A stretch of DNA of 64,000 nt, taken from JARFQW01 sp963842955 (GTDB lineage Bacteria > Pseudomonadota > Gammaproteobacteria > Steroidobacterales > XN24). The notes under the pieces were generated by a model, which was not told where the DNA came from, did not search any database, and was given only the letters and a program-made list of their open reading frames with translations. The stretch covers positions 100,686 to 164,685 of the forward strand of contig CAWJIJ010000001.1 of NCBI GenBank assembly GCA_963842955.1, written 5' to 3'. The position numbers were made by a program, and so were the translations under genes. Shown piece by piece: positions 18,348 to 28,017 of the stretch; the stretch's first letter is position 1, and every line of letters begins with the position of its first letter.

Positions 18348-19520
18348 ATGGAGCGGCAGTCGAAACTTGCGCGGGCCGGCAAGATCATGCTCGATTTTGC
18401 CGAGCGAACAGGCCTGTCGGGAACGGTGAGAACACCGCAACGGTACCTGTGGACCGACGCCCACGCCGTCTGCAACTTCCTTACCCTGTTTCGCCGCACG
18501 GGCGATGAGGACTTCAAGCGTCTGGCGACGACACTGATTGACCAGGTACACGAAGTGCTTGGCCAGCATCGCGAGGACGATTCTCGACAGGGATGGATAA
18601 GTGGCCTGGACGATAAGCAAGCACCGGATCACCCGACTGCGGGCGGCCTGAGAATCGGCAAGAAGCTGAATGAGCGGGGTCCGGACGACCCGTTCGATGA
18701 GCGCCTGGAGTGGGATAGAGACGGCCAGTATTTTCATTACCTGACCAAGTGGATGCATGCACTGTGCCGCACCGCCATCGTCACCGGCGAACGGCGCTAT
18801 TGCCGCTGGGCCGTCGAATTGGCAAAAGCGGCACATTCGGGGTTCGTGTTCGCATGTTTTCCGGATGGCCAGAGACGTTTGCTGTGGAAAATGAGCATCG
18901 ACCTGTCTTATCCGCTGGTTCCATCCGCCGGGCTCCACGACCCGCTGGACGGCTACGTCACATATAACGAACTGGATTTCTGTTCCAGCCGCTGGGCCGG
19001 CAACCCGGGGTGGGCGGCGCTGGATTCCGAAATCTCCGATACAAAGGCGATGATCCGGGGGCAGCAGTGGGGCACTGATGACCCGCTCGGAGTAGGCGGC
19101 ATCCTGTTTGACCTGTGCCGCTTGTTGCAGATGGCCGCCGTCGGATACCTGGACGAGCCGCGACTTTGTGCCGCGCTGCTGAGAGCGACAAACGACAGCC
19201 TTCGCAGGTTCCATGACGGGGCGTCCCTGAATCATCCGGCCAGTCACCGGCTGGCGTTTCGGGAGTTCGGCCTGGCCATAGGATTGCGGGGGATCCCGCT
19301 AATGGGCCAGATCGCCCGGAGCCACCCCGGCCTGATCACTGACGATATGCTGCGCGACCTGGGACGGGTGGGGCCATCGGTTCCGATGGCGGACGCCATT
19401 GAGGATTTCTGGCAAAGGACCCAGAGTCAGCAAGTCCCGTCCTGGCTTGATCATTGGGAGATCAACAGCACCATGCTGGCCACGAGCCTGCAACCAGCCG
19501 AATTCCTGTCCGTGACCTGA
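18348..19520 (+). CDS. Conserved hypothetical protein, possibly alpha/alpha-toroid fold
   Basis: 390 aa, no signal peptide or membrane helix. I do not recognise a named family. It is rich in aromatic and acidic motifs spaced through helical segments: YLWTDAHAVCNFLTLF, GWISGLDD, HPTAGGLRIGKKLNER, DPFDERLEWDRDGQYFHYLTKWMHAL, and DHWEINSTMLATSL near the end. Repeated Trp/Asp/His-containing helices are common in six-hairpin glycosidase-like or epimerase-like toroids; this is only a suggestion. Position 17 bases after the methyltransferase-esterase fusion suggests a shared role in handling the same substrate. Confidence 0.6.
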   Translation: MERQSKLARAGKIMLDFAERTGLSGTVRTPQRYLWTDAHAVCNFLTLFRRTGDEDFKRLATTLIDQVHEVLGQHREDDSRQGWISGLDDKQAPDHPTAGGLRIGKKLNERGPDDPFDERLEWDRDGQYFHYLTKWMHALCRTAIVTGERRYCRWAVELAKAAHSGFVFACFPDGQRRLLWKMSIDLSYPLVPSAGLHDPLDGYVTYNELDFCSSRWAGNPGWAALDSEISDTKAMIRGQQWGTDDPLGVGGILFDLCRLLQMAAVGYLDEPRLCAALLRATNDSLRRFHDGASLNHPASHRLAFREFGLAIGLRGIPLMGQIARSHPGLITDDMLRDLGRVGPSVPMADAIEDFWQRTQSQQVPSWLDHWEINSTMLATSLQPAEFLSVT

Positions 19521-19569
19521 TGCAAGGCCCCCCGGCGGATGACGTTGTTCCAGATCCGGTCCCGGCCGG

Positions 19570-20478
19570 TCACTGACGCCGCCGGCTTGGGATCTCCTGC
19601 TCCCGCGCGGCCTTCAGGACTTCGGTCAGTACCTTGGGCTGGAACTGCCGCTTCACCGTGATGGCGTAGAAGTTTTCGTACACCCGGGGCACAGCGCAGT
19701 ACTTGTAAAGCTCCTTGCGTCTCAATTCGTCCTGCACGACCACTTCGGGCACCAGGGCGGTGCCGTCGGAATCCCGGGCCAGCAGGCGGATGGTCGCCAT
19801 GTCGTCCACCTCGGCCAGGATCTCCGGTTCTACGCCGACGTCTTCGCAGACCAGCTCGAACTGGGCGCGCACGTCGCTGTTGGGCCCCGGCACAAGGAGC
19901 CGCTCCCCGGCCAGGTCCTCCGGAAAGCGAAAGCGTCGCCGTGCCCTGGGGCCCACCAGGAAAACACGTTGCCGCGTGATCCGGCGGCAGCGCCAGGGAA
20001 GTTCCGCATCGCTGCGGACCCGAATGTTGGACAGCACCAGGTCCAGGTTGTGCACTCCGAGACGGTCCAGCAGTTCCTGCAGGTTGCCGAACTCGACGGT
20101 GAATCGCATCCGGGGCCGACGGATTACGGGCCTCAGGAAATTGTCCAGGTAGTTCCTGGACAGGGTGGCGACCGCGCCGATTCGCAGGCGCTGCAAAGTC
20201 TCCGACGTGCCGGCGTTGACCGCGGCCACGAGTTCACTCCCGAGGGAAAAAATGCCGTCGGCATAGCTGAGCACCAGGTGACCCATCTCCGTCAGCTTCA
20301 GGGTCCGGCCCTCCCGCTCGAACAGGTCGTGGCCAACGGCTTGTTCCAGTTTGCGGATCTGCGCTGACAGGGCCGACTGGGAGACATGCAGATTGTTCGC
20401 GGCGCGGGTGAGATGGCCCTCGGAGGCCACGGCCCAGAAATACCGCAGGTGACCGTAGTTGAGACGATGAAGGTCCAT
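19570..20478 (-). CDS. LysR-family regulator of the DAB locus
   Basis: 302 aa. N-terminal winged helix-turn-helix (LRYFWAVASEGHLTRAANNLHVSQSALSAQIRKLE) and a C-terminal effector domain. The N terminus MDLHRLNYGHLRYFW is of the NhaR-like type. It is divergent from dabB with 125 bases between, and a strong palindrome lies in that interval. LysR regulators often sit divergently from inorganic carbon uptake genes, so it probably activates dabBA under carbon limitation; the ligand is unknown. Confidence 0.88.
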   Translation of the reverse strand: MDLHRLNYGHLRYFWAVASEGHLTRAANNLHVSQSALSAQIRKLEQAVGHDLFEREGRTLKLTEMGHLVLSYADGIFSLGSELVAAVNAGTSETLQRLRIGAVATLSRNYLDNFLRPVIRRPRMRFTVEFGNLQELLDRLGVHNLDLVLSNIRVRSDAELPWRCRRITRQRVFLVGPRARRRFRFPEDLAGERLLVPGPNSDVRAQFELVCEDVGVEPEILAEVDDMATIRLLARDSDGTALVPEVVVQDELRRKELYKYCAVPRVYENFYAITVKRQFQPKVLTEVLKAAREQEIPSRRRQ

Positions 20479-20505
20479 GACTTGCTCCGTCGCGTCGGGC
20501 AGATC

Positions 20506-20522
20506 GTTCTATTTTATAGAAC
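20506..20522. promoter_or_regulatory. Palindromic operator between lysR and dabB
   Basis: GTTCTATTTTATAGAAC: seven-base arms GTTCTAT / ATAGAAC around TTT. It contains the T-N11-A pattern of LysR-type sites. It lies 28 bases upstream of the regulator start, in an AT-rich stretch unlike the GC-rich surroundings, where it could serve both autoregulation and dabB activation. Confidence 0.72.
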
Positions 20523-20603
20523 GTAAAGTTAAAAATAATCAATTTTACTAATGAAAAAATCCGCGGCAGCATACGTGCCCTCTGACGCGAAAGGTGATCG
20601 CCC

Positions 20604-22184
20604 ATGCTGCCCATCGACCCTGTCCTGCTTGCCTGGTGCGCGCCGGCGGCTTACCTGGCCGCAGCGATGTATTCAGCGCCCGGACCCGTTCCCGGCAATG
20701 CCTGGCGGGTCGCCCAGGGCGCGGCCGGCGTAGCGGTGTTCGCGATTGTCGCGGCGGGCGCTCTTGCTGCCTGGGAGTATGCGGCCAACGGCAAGCCTGT
20801 AGACGTTCCGGGGCTCGTCGTTGCGTTGCTGATCGCCGTGCTCGGCTGGGTGATCATTCGCTTCTCCGCCAGGTACCTTGAAGGGGAGCCGCGCCAGCGT
20901 ACCTATATCGCCGCCCTGACCTTTACCCTCGCGGCTGTTTCATCGGTGGTCATCACCAAACACCTGGGCGTCATGTTCCTCGCGTGGATCGCGAGCAGCC
21001 TCGGGCTGCATCGCCTGTTGACTTTCTACGGGGATCGCCCGGCGGCCCAGGCTGCCGCCCACAAGAAATTCATTGCCAGTCGCGCTGCGGAACTCTGCCT
21101 GCTCGCGGCCCTGGTACTCATCTACAACGAGACGAACACGCTTTTCTTCACGGGGATCACCGATTTCGTGGTCACCCACGGCGGCCTCACTCCGGCACTG
21201 TCGATCGCCATGTTCCTCGTGGCGGTGGCGGTGATTCTGAAGACGGCGCAGCTCCCGGTGCACGGCTGGATCATCCAGGTCATGGAGGCTCCGACCCCGG
21301 TGTCCGCGCTGCTGCACGCCGGCGTGGTCAACCTGGGTGGATTCGTGCTGATCCGGCTGTCCATGTTGCTGGACGGGGCGCCGGCCGCGCAGGCGCTACT
21401 GGTCTGTGTCGGCGGGCTGACCGCGCTGCTGGCCGGCCTTGTGATGATGACACGGGTGAGCATCAAGGTCCGGCTGGCCTGGTCGACCTGCGCTCAGATG
21501 GGTTTCATGCTCATGGAGTGTGGCCTGGGCCTGTACGAACTCGCCTTTCTGCATCTGGTGGCCCATTCGTTTTACAAGGCTCATGCATTCCTGACTTCGG
21601 GAGATGCGGTCCTGGAAACGCGCCGGCGCTCGCTCGCCGGACGGTCCCCCGAATCCTCTCCGCAGCGCCAGCTGGCCCGGCAGCTGCTGGCCATGCCGTT
21701 GGCCATCGGCCTGGTATGGCTCAGTGCCGGCGCCTGGCAAATGGCCGCGTCCGTCGAGCCGCTTCCCTGGGTCGTGACCTTGATCGTCGGCCTGGGCCTT
21801 GCGCCACTGCTCTGGGCCCGTCGAGGCCCGGGCCTGGCCTCGGAGCTTCGCGGCGTGCTGGCGGTCCTTGTCCTGACCCAGGTCTACCTCGTGGTCCACA
21901 AGCTGTTCGGCATCATGCTCCCCGCCGGCGGCGAGCATTCCCCACTGCTGTTTGCCTGGGCGGCCGCCTGCATGGTGACCCTGTACGGCGTGCAGTCCTG
22001 GATCGAGGCCTACCCCCGGGGCGCCTTGTCGCGAACGCTGCATCCCTGGGCCTACGCAGGATTTCACCTAGACGAGTACTTCACGCGCCTGAGCTTCCGG
22101 CTCTGGCCCGTCCGGATACGCGAGATCCCCGCCGAGGCGGCCCCTGCCCCGGCCGATGAGAGTTTCGCCAGGAGACCCGCATGA
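20604..22184 (+). CDS. dabB: Inorganic carbon transporter subunit DabB (NuoL-like proton channel)
   Basis: 526 aa, about 13 membrane helices, related to NADH-quinone oxidoreductase subunit 5/L and Mrp antiporters. Conserved proton-path features are VILKTAQLPVHGWIIQVMEAPTPVSALLHAGVVN and HLVAHSFYKAHAFLTSG. In DAB systems DabB conducts protons and drives DabA, which converts CO2 to bicarbonate inside the cell. AAAGGTG precedes the ATG by about eight bases. It overlaps dabA by the ATGA tetranucleotide, so the two are translationally coupled. Placement beside DabA, not within a nuo operon, settles the assignment. Confidence 0.92.
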   Translation: MLPIDPVLLAWCAPAAYLAAAMYSAPGPVPGNAWRVAQGAAGVAVFAIVAAGALAAWEYAANGKPVDVPGLVVALLIAVLGWVIIRFSARYLEGEPRQRTYIAALTFTLAAVSSVVITKHLGVMFLAWIASSLGLHRLLTFYGDRPAAQAAAHKKFIASRAAELCLLAALVLIYNETNTLFFTGITDFVVTHGGLTPALSIAMFLVAVAVILKTAQLPVHGWIIQVMEAPTPVSALLHAGVVNLGGFVLIRLSMLLDGAPAAQALLVCVGGLTALLAGLVMMTRVSIKVRLAWSTCAQMGFMLMECGLGLYELAFLHLVAHSFYKAHAFLTSGDAVLETRRRSLAGRSPESSPQRQLARQLLAMPLAIGLVWLSAGAWQMAASVEPLPWVVTLIVGLGLAPLLWARRGPGLASELRGVLAVLVLTQVYLVVHKLFGIMLPAGGEHSPLLFAWAAACMVTLYGVQSWIEAYPRGALSRTLHPWAYAGFHLDEYFTRLSFRLWPVRIREIPAEAAPAPADESFARRPA

Positions 22185-24661
22185 ACACCGCAGAGCGCGC
22201 CCCAGAGATTTCCGACAGCACGCTGGACGCCGCGATCGAGGCCGCTTGTGGCCGGATCGCCCCCACCTGGCCGCTGGACCAGTTCATCGCCGTCAATCCC
22301 TACTGGGGCTGGCTGGATGAGACGTTTGACCGGACGGCAGCCGCGCTGGGACACTTGGCCGGCAGCCCGTTCTACCTGTCGCGGGACTACTATCGCGGCG
22401 CATGGAAGCGCGGAGAGATCGGGAAGGATGACCTTGTCGGGGCGCTGGAAGAAGCCGATGCCAGCGCGGCCCCCGATGAACTGGTCGCCGCGCTGAACGC
22501 CTCGGAAAACGCGCCTGCTTCTCTCAAGCTGCCCTCGGAGATCGCCGACCGGGCATCAGGGGAAGTGCACCGGCCGAAGTGGGACGAGAGCATTACTCAC
22601 CAGGTCAGCCAGTTTTGCGCGGCCTGGTACGACCAGGACCAGGCGGACTGGAAGCCGCCCCACGGCGAGGGTCTCTACGAGGGCTGGCGCCACGCGATTC
22701 AGTCGGAACATGGCCTTGCCTTGCTGATGGGTGCGCCGCAGATTGTCGCTCGCGCTGGTGGACTGCCGACAGATCCGATGTCGGTCATCTCCGAGGTGCT
22801 GGAGAATCTTGCGGTTCCCGAGGCCCGGCGGGAAGACGTTCTGACCGCGTGCCTGCTGCGGGTGGGCGGCTGGGCCGCCTGGTGCGCCTATCGACGCTGG
22901 TCCGCGCGCCTGGAGGGCTCCGATGACAACGACATCATCGATCTGCTCGCGATCCGCCTCGCCTGGGAACAACTGCTGGACGACGACCGCCGGGATCCCG
23001 ATTCCCCCTGGGCCCGGTGGAACAGGGCGCTGGGAACGCCGGCTGACACGCCGGATTCTGGCCCGCTGCCGATCTGGCAGCGCGCCCACGAAATCGCCTT
23101 CCAGCGTCAGCTGATCACGCAGCTCGAGGCGCCTGGCCCGATAGCTCGTCCCGATGCTGCGGCCACCGGCGCAGCCGCTGAAGGTCCCGAGCTGCAGGCC
23201 GTGTTCTGCATCGACGTGCGCTCCGAGGTGTTTCGGCGCGCCCTGGAGAAGGCCATGCCGGGGGCCCAGACCCTGGGCTTCGCCGGTTTCTTCGGTCTTC
23301 CCATTGCTTACACCCCCATCGGGACCGGGGAGCGGCGGCCCCAGCTGCCCGGACTCCTCGCGCCGACCCTGGAGGTGAGCGAGAGCTGTGGTGACCAGGC
23401 CCACGACCACGTTGTGGCGCGCCAGCGCTCGTCGACCATGCAGGGGCGGGCACCGTGGCGCGCCTTTTCCCGGGTTCCGGCATCCGCCTTCACCCTGGTC
23501 GAGGCCCTGGGGCTCGGCTATCTGGGCAAGCTGCTTCGCCGCAGTCTGCGCCCGGACGACACGGCGCCCCGGCCCCATGAGGACGGTCTCCGCCCCGAGG
23601 TCACCGCAAAGCTCAAACCGGTCTTGTCCGGCGGCTCTGCCGATGCACGGGCGGACCTGGCAGAGCAGGTGCTCAAGGCCATGGGTCTGACCGGGCAGTT
23701 TGCCCGATGGGTGCTCCTGGCGGGCCACGGAAGCCGCAGCGCCAACAATCCCCATGCCGCGGGGCTGGACTGCGGCGCCTGCTGCGGCCAGACAGGCGAA
23801 GTGAATGCCCGCGCTCTGGCCGGGCTTCTCAACGACGCGGATGTGCGCGCGCGACTCGCGAATCGGGGTATCCGGATACCGGCGGAGACCCGTTTCGTCG
23901 CGGCCCTGCATGACACCACCATCGACGAGGTGACGCTTTTCGACCTGGACGGAGCGGACCCGGAGAAAGCACGCAGCCTCGCGCGGGTGGAGCGGGCCCT
24001 GGAGGAGGCAGGTCGCCTCACTCGCGCGGAGCGTGCTCCGGCTCTCGGGCTGGAGGCTCTCGAGCAGCGTCCCGCCGAACTCGAGCGGTCCATCCGCGCC
24101 CGCGGCGGCGACTGGTCCCAGACCCGTCCGGAATGGGGGCTGGCAGGCAATGGGGCCTTCATCGTTGCGCCCCGGGAACGGAGCCGCGGCATCGACCTGG
24201 CCGGACGAGCATTCCTGCACGACTACGACTGGCGGTCCGATGAGAACGGCAGCGTCATAGAGCTGATCATGACCGCGCCCATGGTCGTAACCCACTGGAT
24301 CAACATGCAGTACTACGCCTCGACGGTGGACAACCGGCGTTTCGGCAGCGGCAACAAGGTGATCCACAACGTGGTGGGTGGGCGCATCGGCGTCTTCGAG
24401 GGCAACGGCGGCGACCTGCGTATCGGACTGTCAAAGCAGTCCCTGCACGACGGGCAACGCTGGATTCACGAGCCGCTCAGGCTGTCGGTTTTCATCGAGG
24501 CGCCCCGCGAGATGATCGATACGGTGATAGACAAGCACGATCTCGTACGTAGCCTGGTGGACAATCGCTGGTTGCACCTGTTTCGTATCGATCCCGAGAC
24601 CGGCCAGGTGGAGGCCCGTGTCGCGGCGGGTTGGGCACAACACGGTGCCGGTGTTTTATAG
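22181..24661 (+). CDS. dabA: Inorganic carbon transporter subunit DabA (DUF2309, zinc carbonic-anhydrase-like)
   Basis: 826 aa. Putative zinc site: C343 and D345 in VFCIDVRSE, H516 in LAGHGSRSANN, C531 in LDCGACCGQ. Their spacing (2, 171, 15) equals that of C351, D353, H524 and C539 in the Halothiobacillus neapolitanus protein. The N terminus PLDQFIAVNPYWGW is a family signature. DabA is a cytoplasmic, membrane-associated beta-carbonic-anhydrase-like enzyme that hydrates CO2 one way when coupled to DabB's proton flow, accumulating bicarbonate. There is no carboxysome or RuBisCO gene in this window. No terminator is obvious in the 190 bases before the convergent SDR gene. Confidence 0.96.
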   Translation: MNTAERAPEISDSTLDAAIEAACGRIAPTWPLDQFIAVNPYWGWLDETFDRTAAALGHLAGSPFYLSRDYYRGAWKRGEIGKDDLVGALEEADASAAPDELVAALNASENAPASLKLPSEIADRASGEVHRPKWDESITHQVSQFCAAWYDQDQADWKPPHGEGLYEGWRHAIQSEHGLALLMGAPQIVARAGGLPTDPMSVISEVLENLAVPEARREDVLTACLLRVGGWAAWCAYRRWSARLEGSDDNDIIDLLAIRLAWEQLLDDDRRDPDSPWARWNRALGTPADTPDSGPLPIWQRAHEIAFQRQLITQLEAPGPIARPDAAATGAAAEGPELQAVFCIDVRSEVFRRALEKAMPGAQTLGFAGFFGLPIAYTPIGTGERRPQLPGLLAPTLEVSESCGDQAHDHVVARQRSSTMQGRAPWRAFSRVPASAFTLVEALGLGYLGKLLRRSLRPDDTAPRPHEDGLRPEVTAKLKPVLSGGSADARADLAEQVLKAMGLTGQFARWVLLAGHGSRSANNPHAAGLDCGACCGQTGEVNARALAGLLNDADVRARLANRGIRIPAETRFVAALHDTTIDEVTLFDLDGADPEKARSLARVERALEEAGRLTRAERAPALGLEALEQRPAELERSIRARGGDWSQTRPEWGLAGNGAFIVAPRERSRGIDLAGRAFLHDYDWRSDENGSVIELIMTAPMVVTHWINMQYYASTVDNRRFGSGNKVIHNVVGGRIGVFEGNGGDLRIGLSKQSLHDGQRWIHEPLRLSVFIEAPREMIDTVIDKHDLVRSLVDNRWLHLFRIDPETGQVEARVAAGWAQHGAGVL

Positions 24662-24851
24662 GTCGATAACACCGCTCGAAATGCCGGCCGGTCCTTTTCT
24701 GGGCTCAAACTGGTCCCCGAGCTCGTCGAGGACAACTCGTCTAGGACCGGCCGAACAGGCCGCGTCGCCCTGTCGCGGGATCAGGAGAGCGTACCCGATG
24801 ACCTGATCACGCTCGTTCAGCGGCTGGTCGTATCGCGCTGCCGGCGGCCGT

Positions 24852-25595
24852 TCACCAGGGAATGGGTTCGCCCTTGAGGTCGTAGAACTTGCCGTTGTCA
24901 TCAGGTCCCAGTCCTTCGATCACGGCCACCAGGCCGGCGACACTTTCGGCAACCGGGTAAGTGGCGTTGGCGCCGCCCATATCCGTCTTCACCCAGCCGG
25001 GGTGGACCACGGTGAAGATGAAGCCTTCGTCCCGGAACTCCTCGCTGAGAATCTTGTTGACCTGGTTCAGCGCGGTCTTGCTCGAACGATAAGCGTACCA
25101 GCGGCCGTTGGAGCGTTCGATGCTCCCCAGGCCAGAAGACATGCCGATCACCGTCTTGCGCTCACCCGCCCGGAGGTTCGGCATCAGGGCCTGGGTCACT
25201 CGCAGCGGTCCGAAGGTATTCACCGCCAGGGTGCGCTCGAAGGCGTCGAAGTCCACCTTGTCCAGCGTCACGTCCTCGCGGGGAAAGATACCGGCGTTGT
25301 TGATCAGAATGTCCACCGGCGTGCCGTCCAGACGCTGGGCAAACGCCGCGACACTGGCCGGGTCCGCGACATCCAGGGCTTCCACCCGATCCGCCACGGC
25401 CTTCAGATCGGTCGCATCACCAGGTTTCCGGGCCGTGCCGATAACCGTATAGCCCTTCGCCTTGAGCTGGCGGACGTACTCCAGGCCGATACCCCGGTTG
25501 GCCCCCGTCACCACGACGGTTCCCTCCGCGGCGAGCGCACCGAAAGACGACAGGGCGAGGCCGAAGGCCAGTACGGCGGCAAGTGTTTTCTTCAT
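24852..25595 (-). CDS. Short-chain dehydrogenase/reductase with an N-terminal signal peptide
   Basis: 247 aa. After a classic export signal (MKKTLAAVLAFGLALSSFGALAA, cleavage predicted near residue 22) comes a full SDR: TGANRGIG cofactor motif, NNAG, catalytic Ser in GMSSGLGS, Y-R-S-S-K (YAYRSSKTALN) and PGWVKTDMGG. SDRs normally use NAD(P)H in the cytoplasm, so an exported one is odd. The start is supported by GGAG about nine bases upstream, and the N-terminal region is charged then hydrophobic, as in Sec signals. Substrate unknown. It is convergent with dabA. Confidence 0.83.
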   Translation of the reverse strand: MKKTLAAVLAFGLALSSFGALAAEGTVVVTGANRGIGLEYVRQLKAKGYTVIGTARKPGDATDLKAVADRVEALDVADPASVAAFAQRLDGTPVDILINNAGIFPREDVTLDKVDFDAFERTLAVNTFGPLRVTQALMPNLRAGERKTVIGMSSGLGSIERSNGRWYAYRSSKTALNQVNKILSEEFRDEGFIFTVVHPGWVKTDMGGANATYPVAESVAGLVAVIEGLGPDDNGKFYDLKGEPIPW

Positions 25596-25760
25596 CTCGA
25601 TGATCTCCAGATGCCTGTGCCCGCGGAAAACAGTCCGGCGGCGGGCGATGGATGTGTCATTAATAACAGTTCTCGTTCGTCGATCTGCGGCAAGTCGATG
25701 CGCGCGGGCGTCCGCCGCGCATCGACCAGGGCCCGGCGCAGCGCGCGTGGCCGGCGGCCA

Positions 25761-27789
25761 TCATTCGCCAGTGGCTGGCGTTGCCGCGGCGAGACGGGCG
25801 AAACGCGGATTGTCGCGCAGGAAGTCCCAGCGCGGGTGAAGACGCAGGTCCCACCGGGTCGGCCCACCGGGCTGGTCCAGGTAACGTTCCAGAATATCGA
25901 GCCCCTCATCGGTCTGTCCGGCCAGAGCGAGAACCCGCCCCGCGCTGACAGTCACCTCCGGTCCGTCGAAGGCATCCAGGGACACCGGGTCGGAAGCCAG
26001 GATGCGCCGGGCGAGACGGACACCCTGCTCGGTCTGCCCGATCCGCACGTAGGACTCGGCGCTGATAGCTTTCCACGTCAACCAGTTGACGTTGTCGGTC
26101 GCCTCGAAAGGCTTGAGCGCTTCCACTGCTTATCGCGGCGTAGCGTTCCGCCGTGGCCTCATCGCCCATGAAGCCGTAGATCCAGCTCTTGAGGAAATAG
26201 GCGCCGCCGGCGGGGAAGCCCGCAAACATCTCCGCATAGTCGTCGGTCAATTCCAGGGCGCCCTGTAAATCGTCTTTGGCGAACAGGACGAACAGGTTGG
26301 CCACGAAGAAATCCGGATGCAGCACGGGCTCGGCGCCGGCAAGGACTGCGGCGGCCCCATCCAGATCACCGTAGCCCGATCGGTAGATCTCCGAGCGCAG
26401 GGCTTTGAACACGGAATCGTCCGGGTGCGCGCTCAGCAGCGCGTCGGCATATTCGGCAGCGGCGGGCCAGCGGCGCGCGGCAACCAGCGTTTCCAGCCGG
26501 AGACGCTTTTTGCTCATGGCGCCAGGGTCGAGCTGGGTGGCCGCTCGCAGGCTCTCCATCGCCTCGTCCCACATTCCCAGCCGCCGCTGGGTTACGCCCA
26601 GGGTCTCCAGGATCGTGGCGTTGTTCGGGAACCGCTTGTGCGCCGCCTCGAGTTCTTCCAGCGCGCGCTCGTAGTTATTGAAACCCCGATAGTAGTACTC
26701 GGCCAGCGCCGCCCGCGCTTCCGGCAGGTCGGGCTGCAGTTCGAATGCGCGGTCGATGGATGCCTTCGCCAGGTTCAGGCGCTGTGCCGACCGGTCCACG
26801 TCCAGCCAGTACATGTTGGTGTGGACGGAACCCAGCATCGCGTGGGCCACCGCGAAGTCCGGGTCCAGCTCGACGGCCTTCTCCAGCAGCGGCTCCATGG
26901 CCGTGATCTGCGCAGCGCTGTAGATGCTGCCCCGGCCGATTTCGCGAGCCCTGGCGTACTGGTCATAGGCGTCGATGTTGCGGGTCGGCACCTGCTGCAA
27001 GGCCTGTTCTTCGTCGGCGGAGAGCCGGGCCTCCAGGGCGGCCACGATCTCACGGGCGATTTCCGTCTGGATCTCGAAGACATCAGAGAGATCGCGATCG
27101 TAGTTTTCCGCCCAGAGATGTTCCTCGGTCTTTGCGTCGATGAGCTGGGCCGTCACCCGGACCCGATTACCGGCCCGGCGCACGCTCCCCTCGACGATAT
27201 GGTCGACGTTCAGCGCCGCCGCGATGGCCGCGATGCCTGTCGTGTTATCGGCAAAAGGCTGGACAGAGGAGCGGGCGATCACCCGCAGGTCCGCGATCTT
27301 CGCGAGATAGGTGAGGATGTCCTCGTGTACGCCGCTCGCGAAAAAGGCATTGTCGGCTCGCTCGCTCATGTTCTCAAAGGGCAGAACCGCGATGGATTTG
27401 GGACCGGTGTCCGGGCCGGGCGCGTTGTTCCCGACCCAGTCATGGGTGGTCACGAAGTAGGCGAGGGCGACGGACAACAGCGCGATGATGGCGAAGTCCG
27501 TCTTGCGTCCCGACTTCCGGGTCCCGGGGTCGCTGCGGTCCACGTCGGTTTCCCGCTTGATGCCCTCGGGGGTGATTTCGAAAATCCAGGCGAGCAGCAG
27601 AGCGACGGGCAGGCCCAGGGCCAGGGCCAGCAGCAGCGATTGCATGGCCCACGAAGGAGCCTCGAAGCTTTCCAGCACGAGGTCTGCGACCTGAGCGATC
27701 AGCCAGGCTGCGACCGCATAGCCGATTCCCACGCGGATGACGTTGCGCTGCTTCAGTTCGCCGAAGAAAGACGTGGGCTTTTGCGTCAT
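25761..27789 (-). pseudogene. TolB/FlgO-like plus TPR membrane protein, frameshifted near its 3' end
   Basis: The N terminus SFFGELKQRNVIRVGIGYAVAAWL and TPEGIKRETDV with two or three membrane helices (to about residue 120) mark a large gammaproteobacterial family. Then a TolB/FlgO-like domain (IAVLPFENMS, VDHIVEGSVRRAGNRVRVTAQLID, LWAENYDRDLSDVF) and TPR repeats to the end. The frame beginning at 27789 runs to a stop at 25906, but homologous-looking sequence (VEALKPFEATDNVNWLTWKAISAESYVRIG) continues in the next frame to 25761. A single extra base around 26126-26134 explains this. It is either a consensus error or a truncated gene. Role unknown; these proteins resemble class III cyclase accessory regions without the cyclase domain. 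Confidence 0.78.
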
Positions 27790-28017
27790 GGCGTTGGGGC
27801 CTGAACCGCGAGATCCGAAAAAACTGGACCATTCTACTGTGAAGGACCCGAACGGATAGTGGCGGGCGGATCTTGGGGAATCAGCGGGTCCCGCCTGCGC
27901 ACCATCCGTTCAGGCATTCGACCGCGCCACCCGGGCCCCGTTCCCGCAGCCCGTCGTCAGGCGTCCGCCAGTTGCCGGCGGCGATCTCCCACCACCGGCC
28001 CGGGCTTCGGTGTATCG

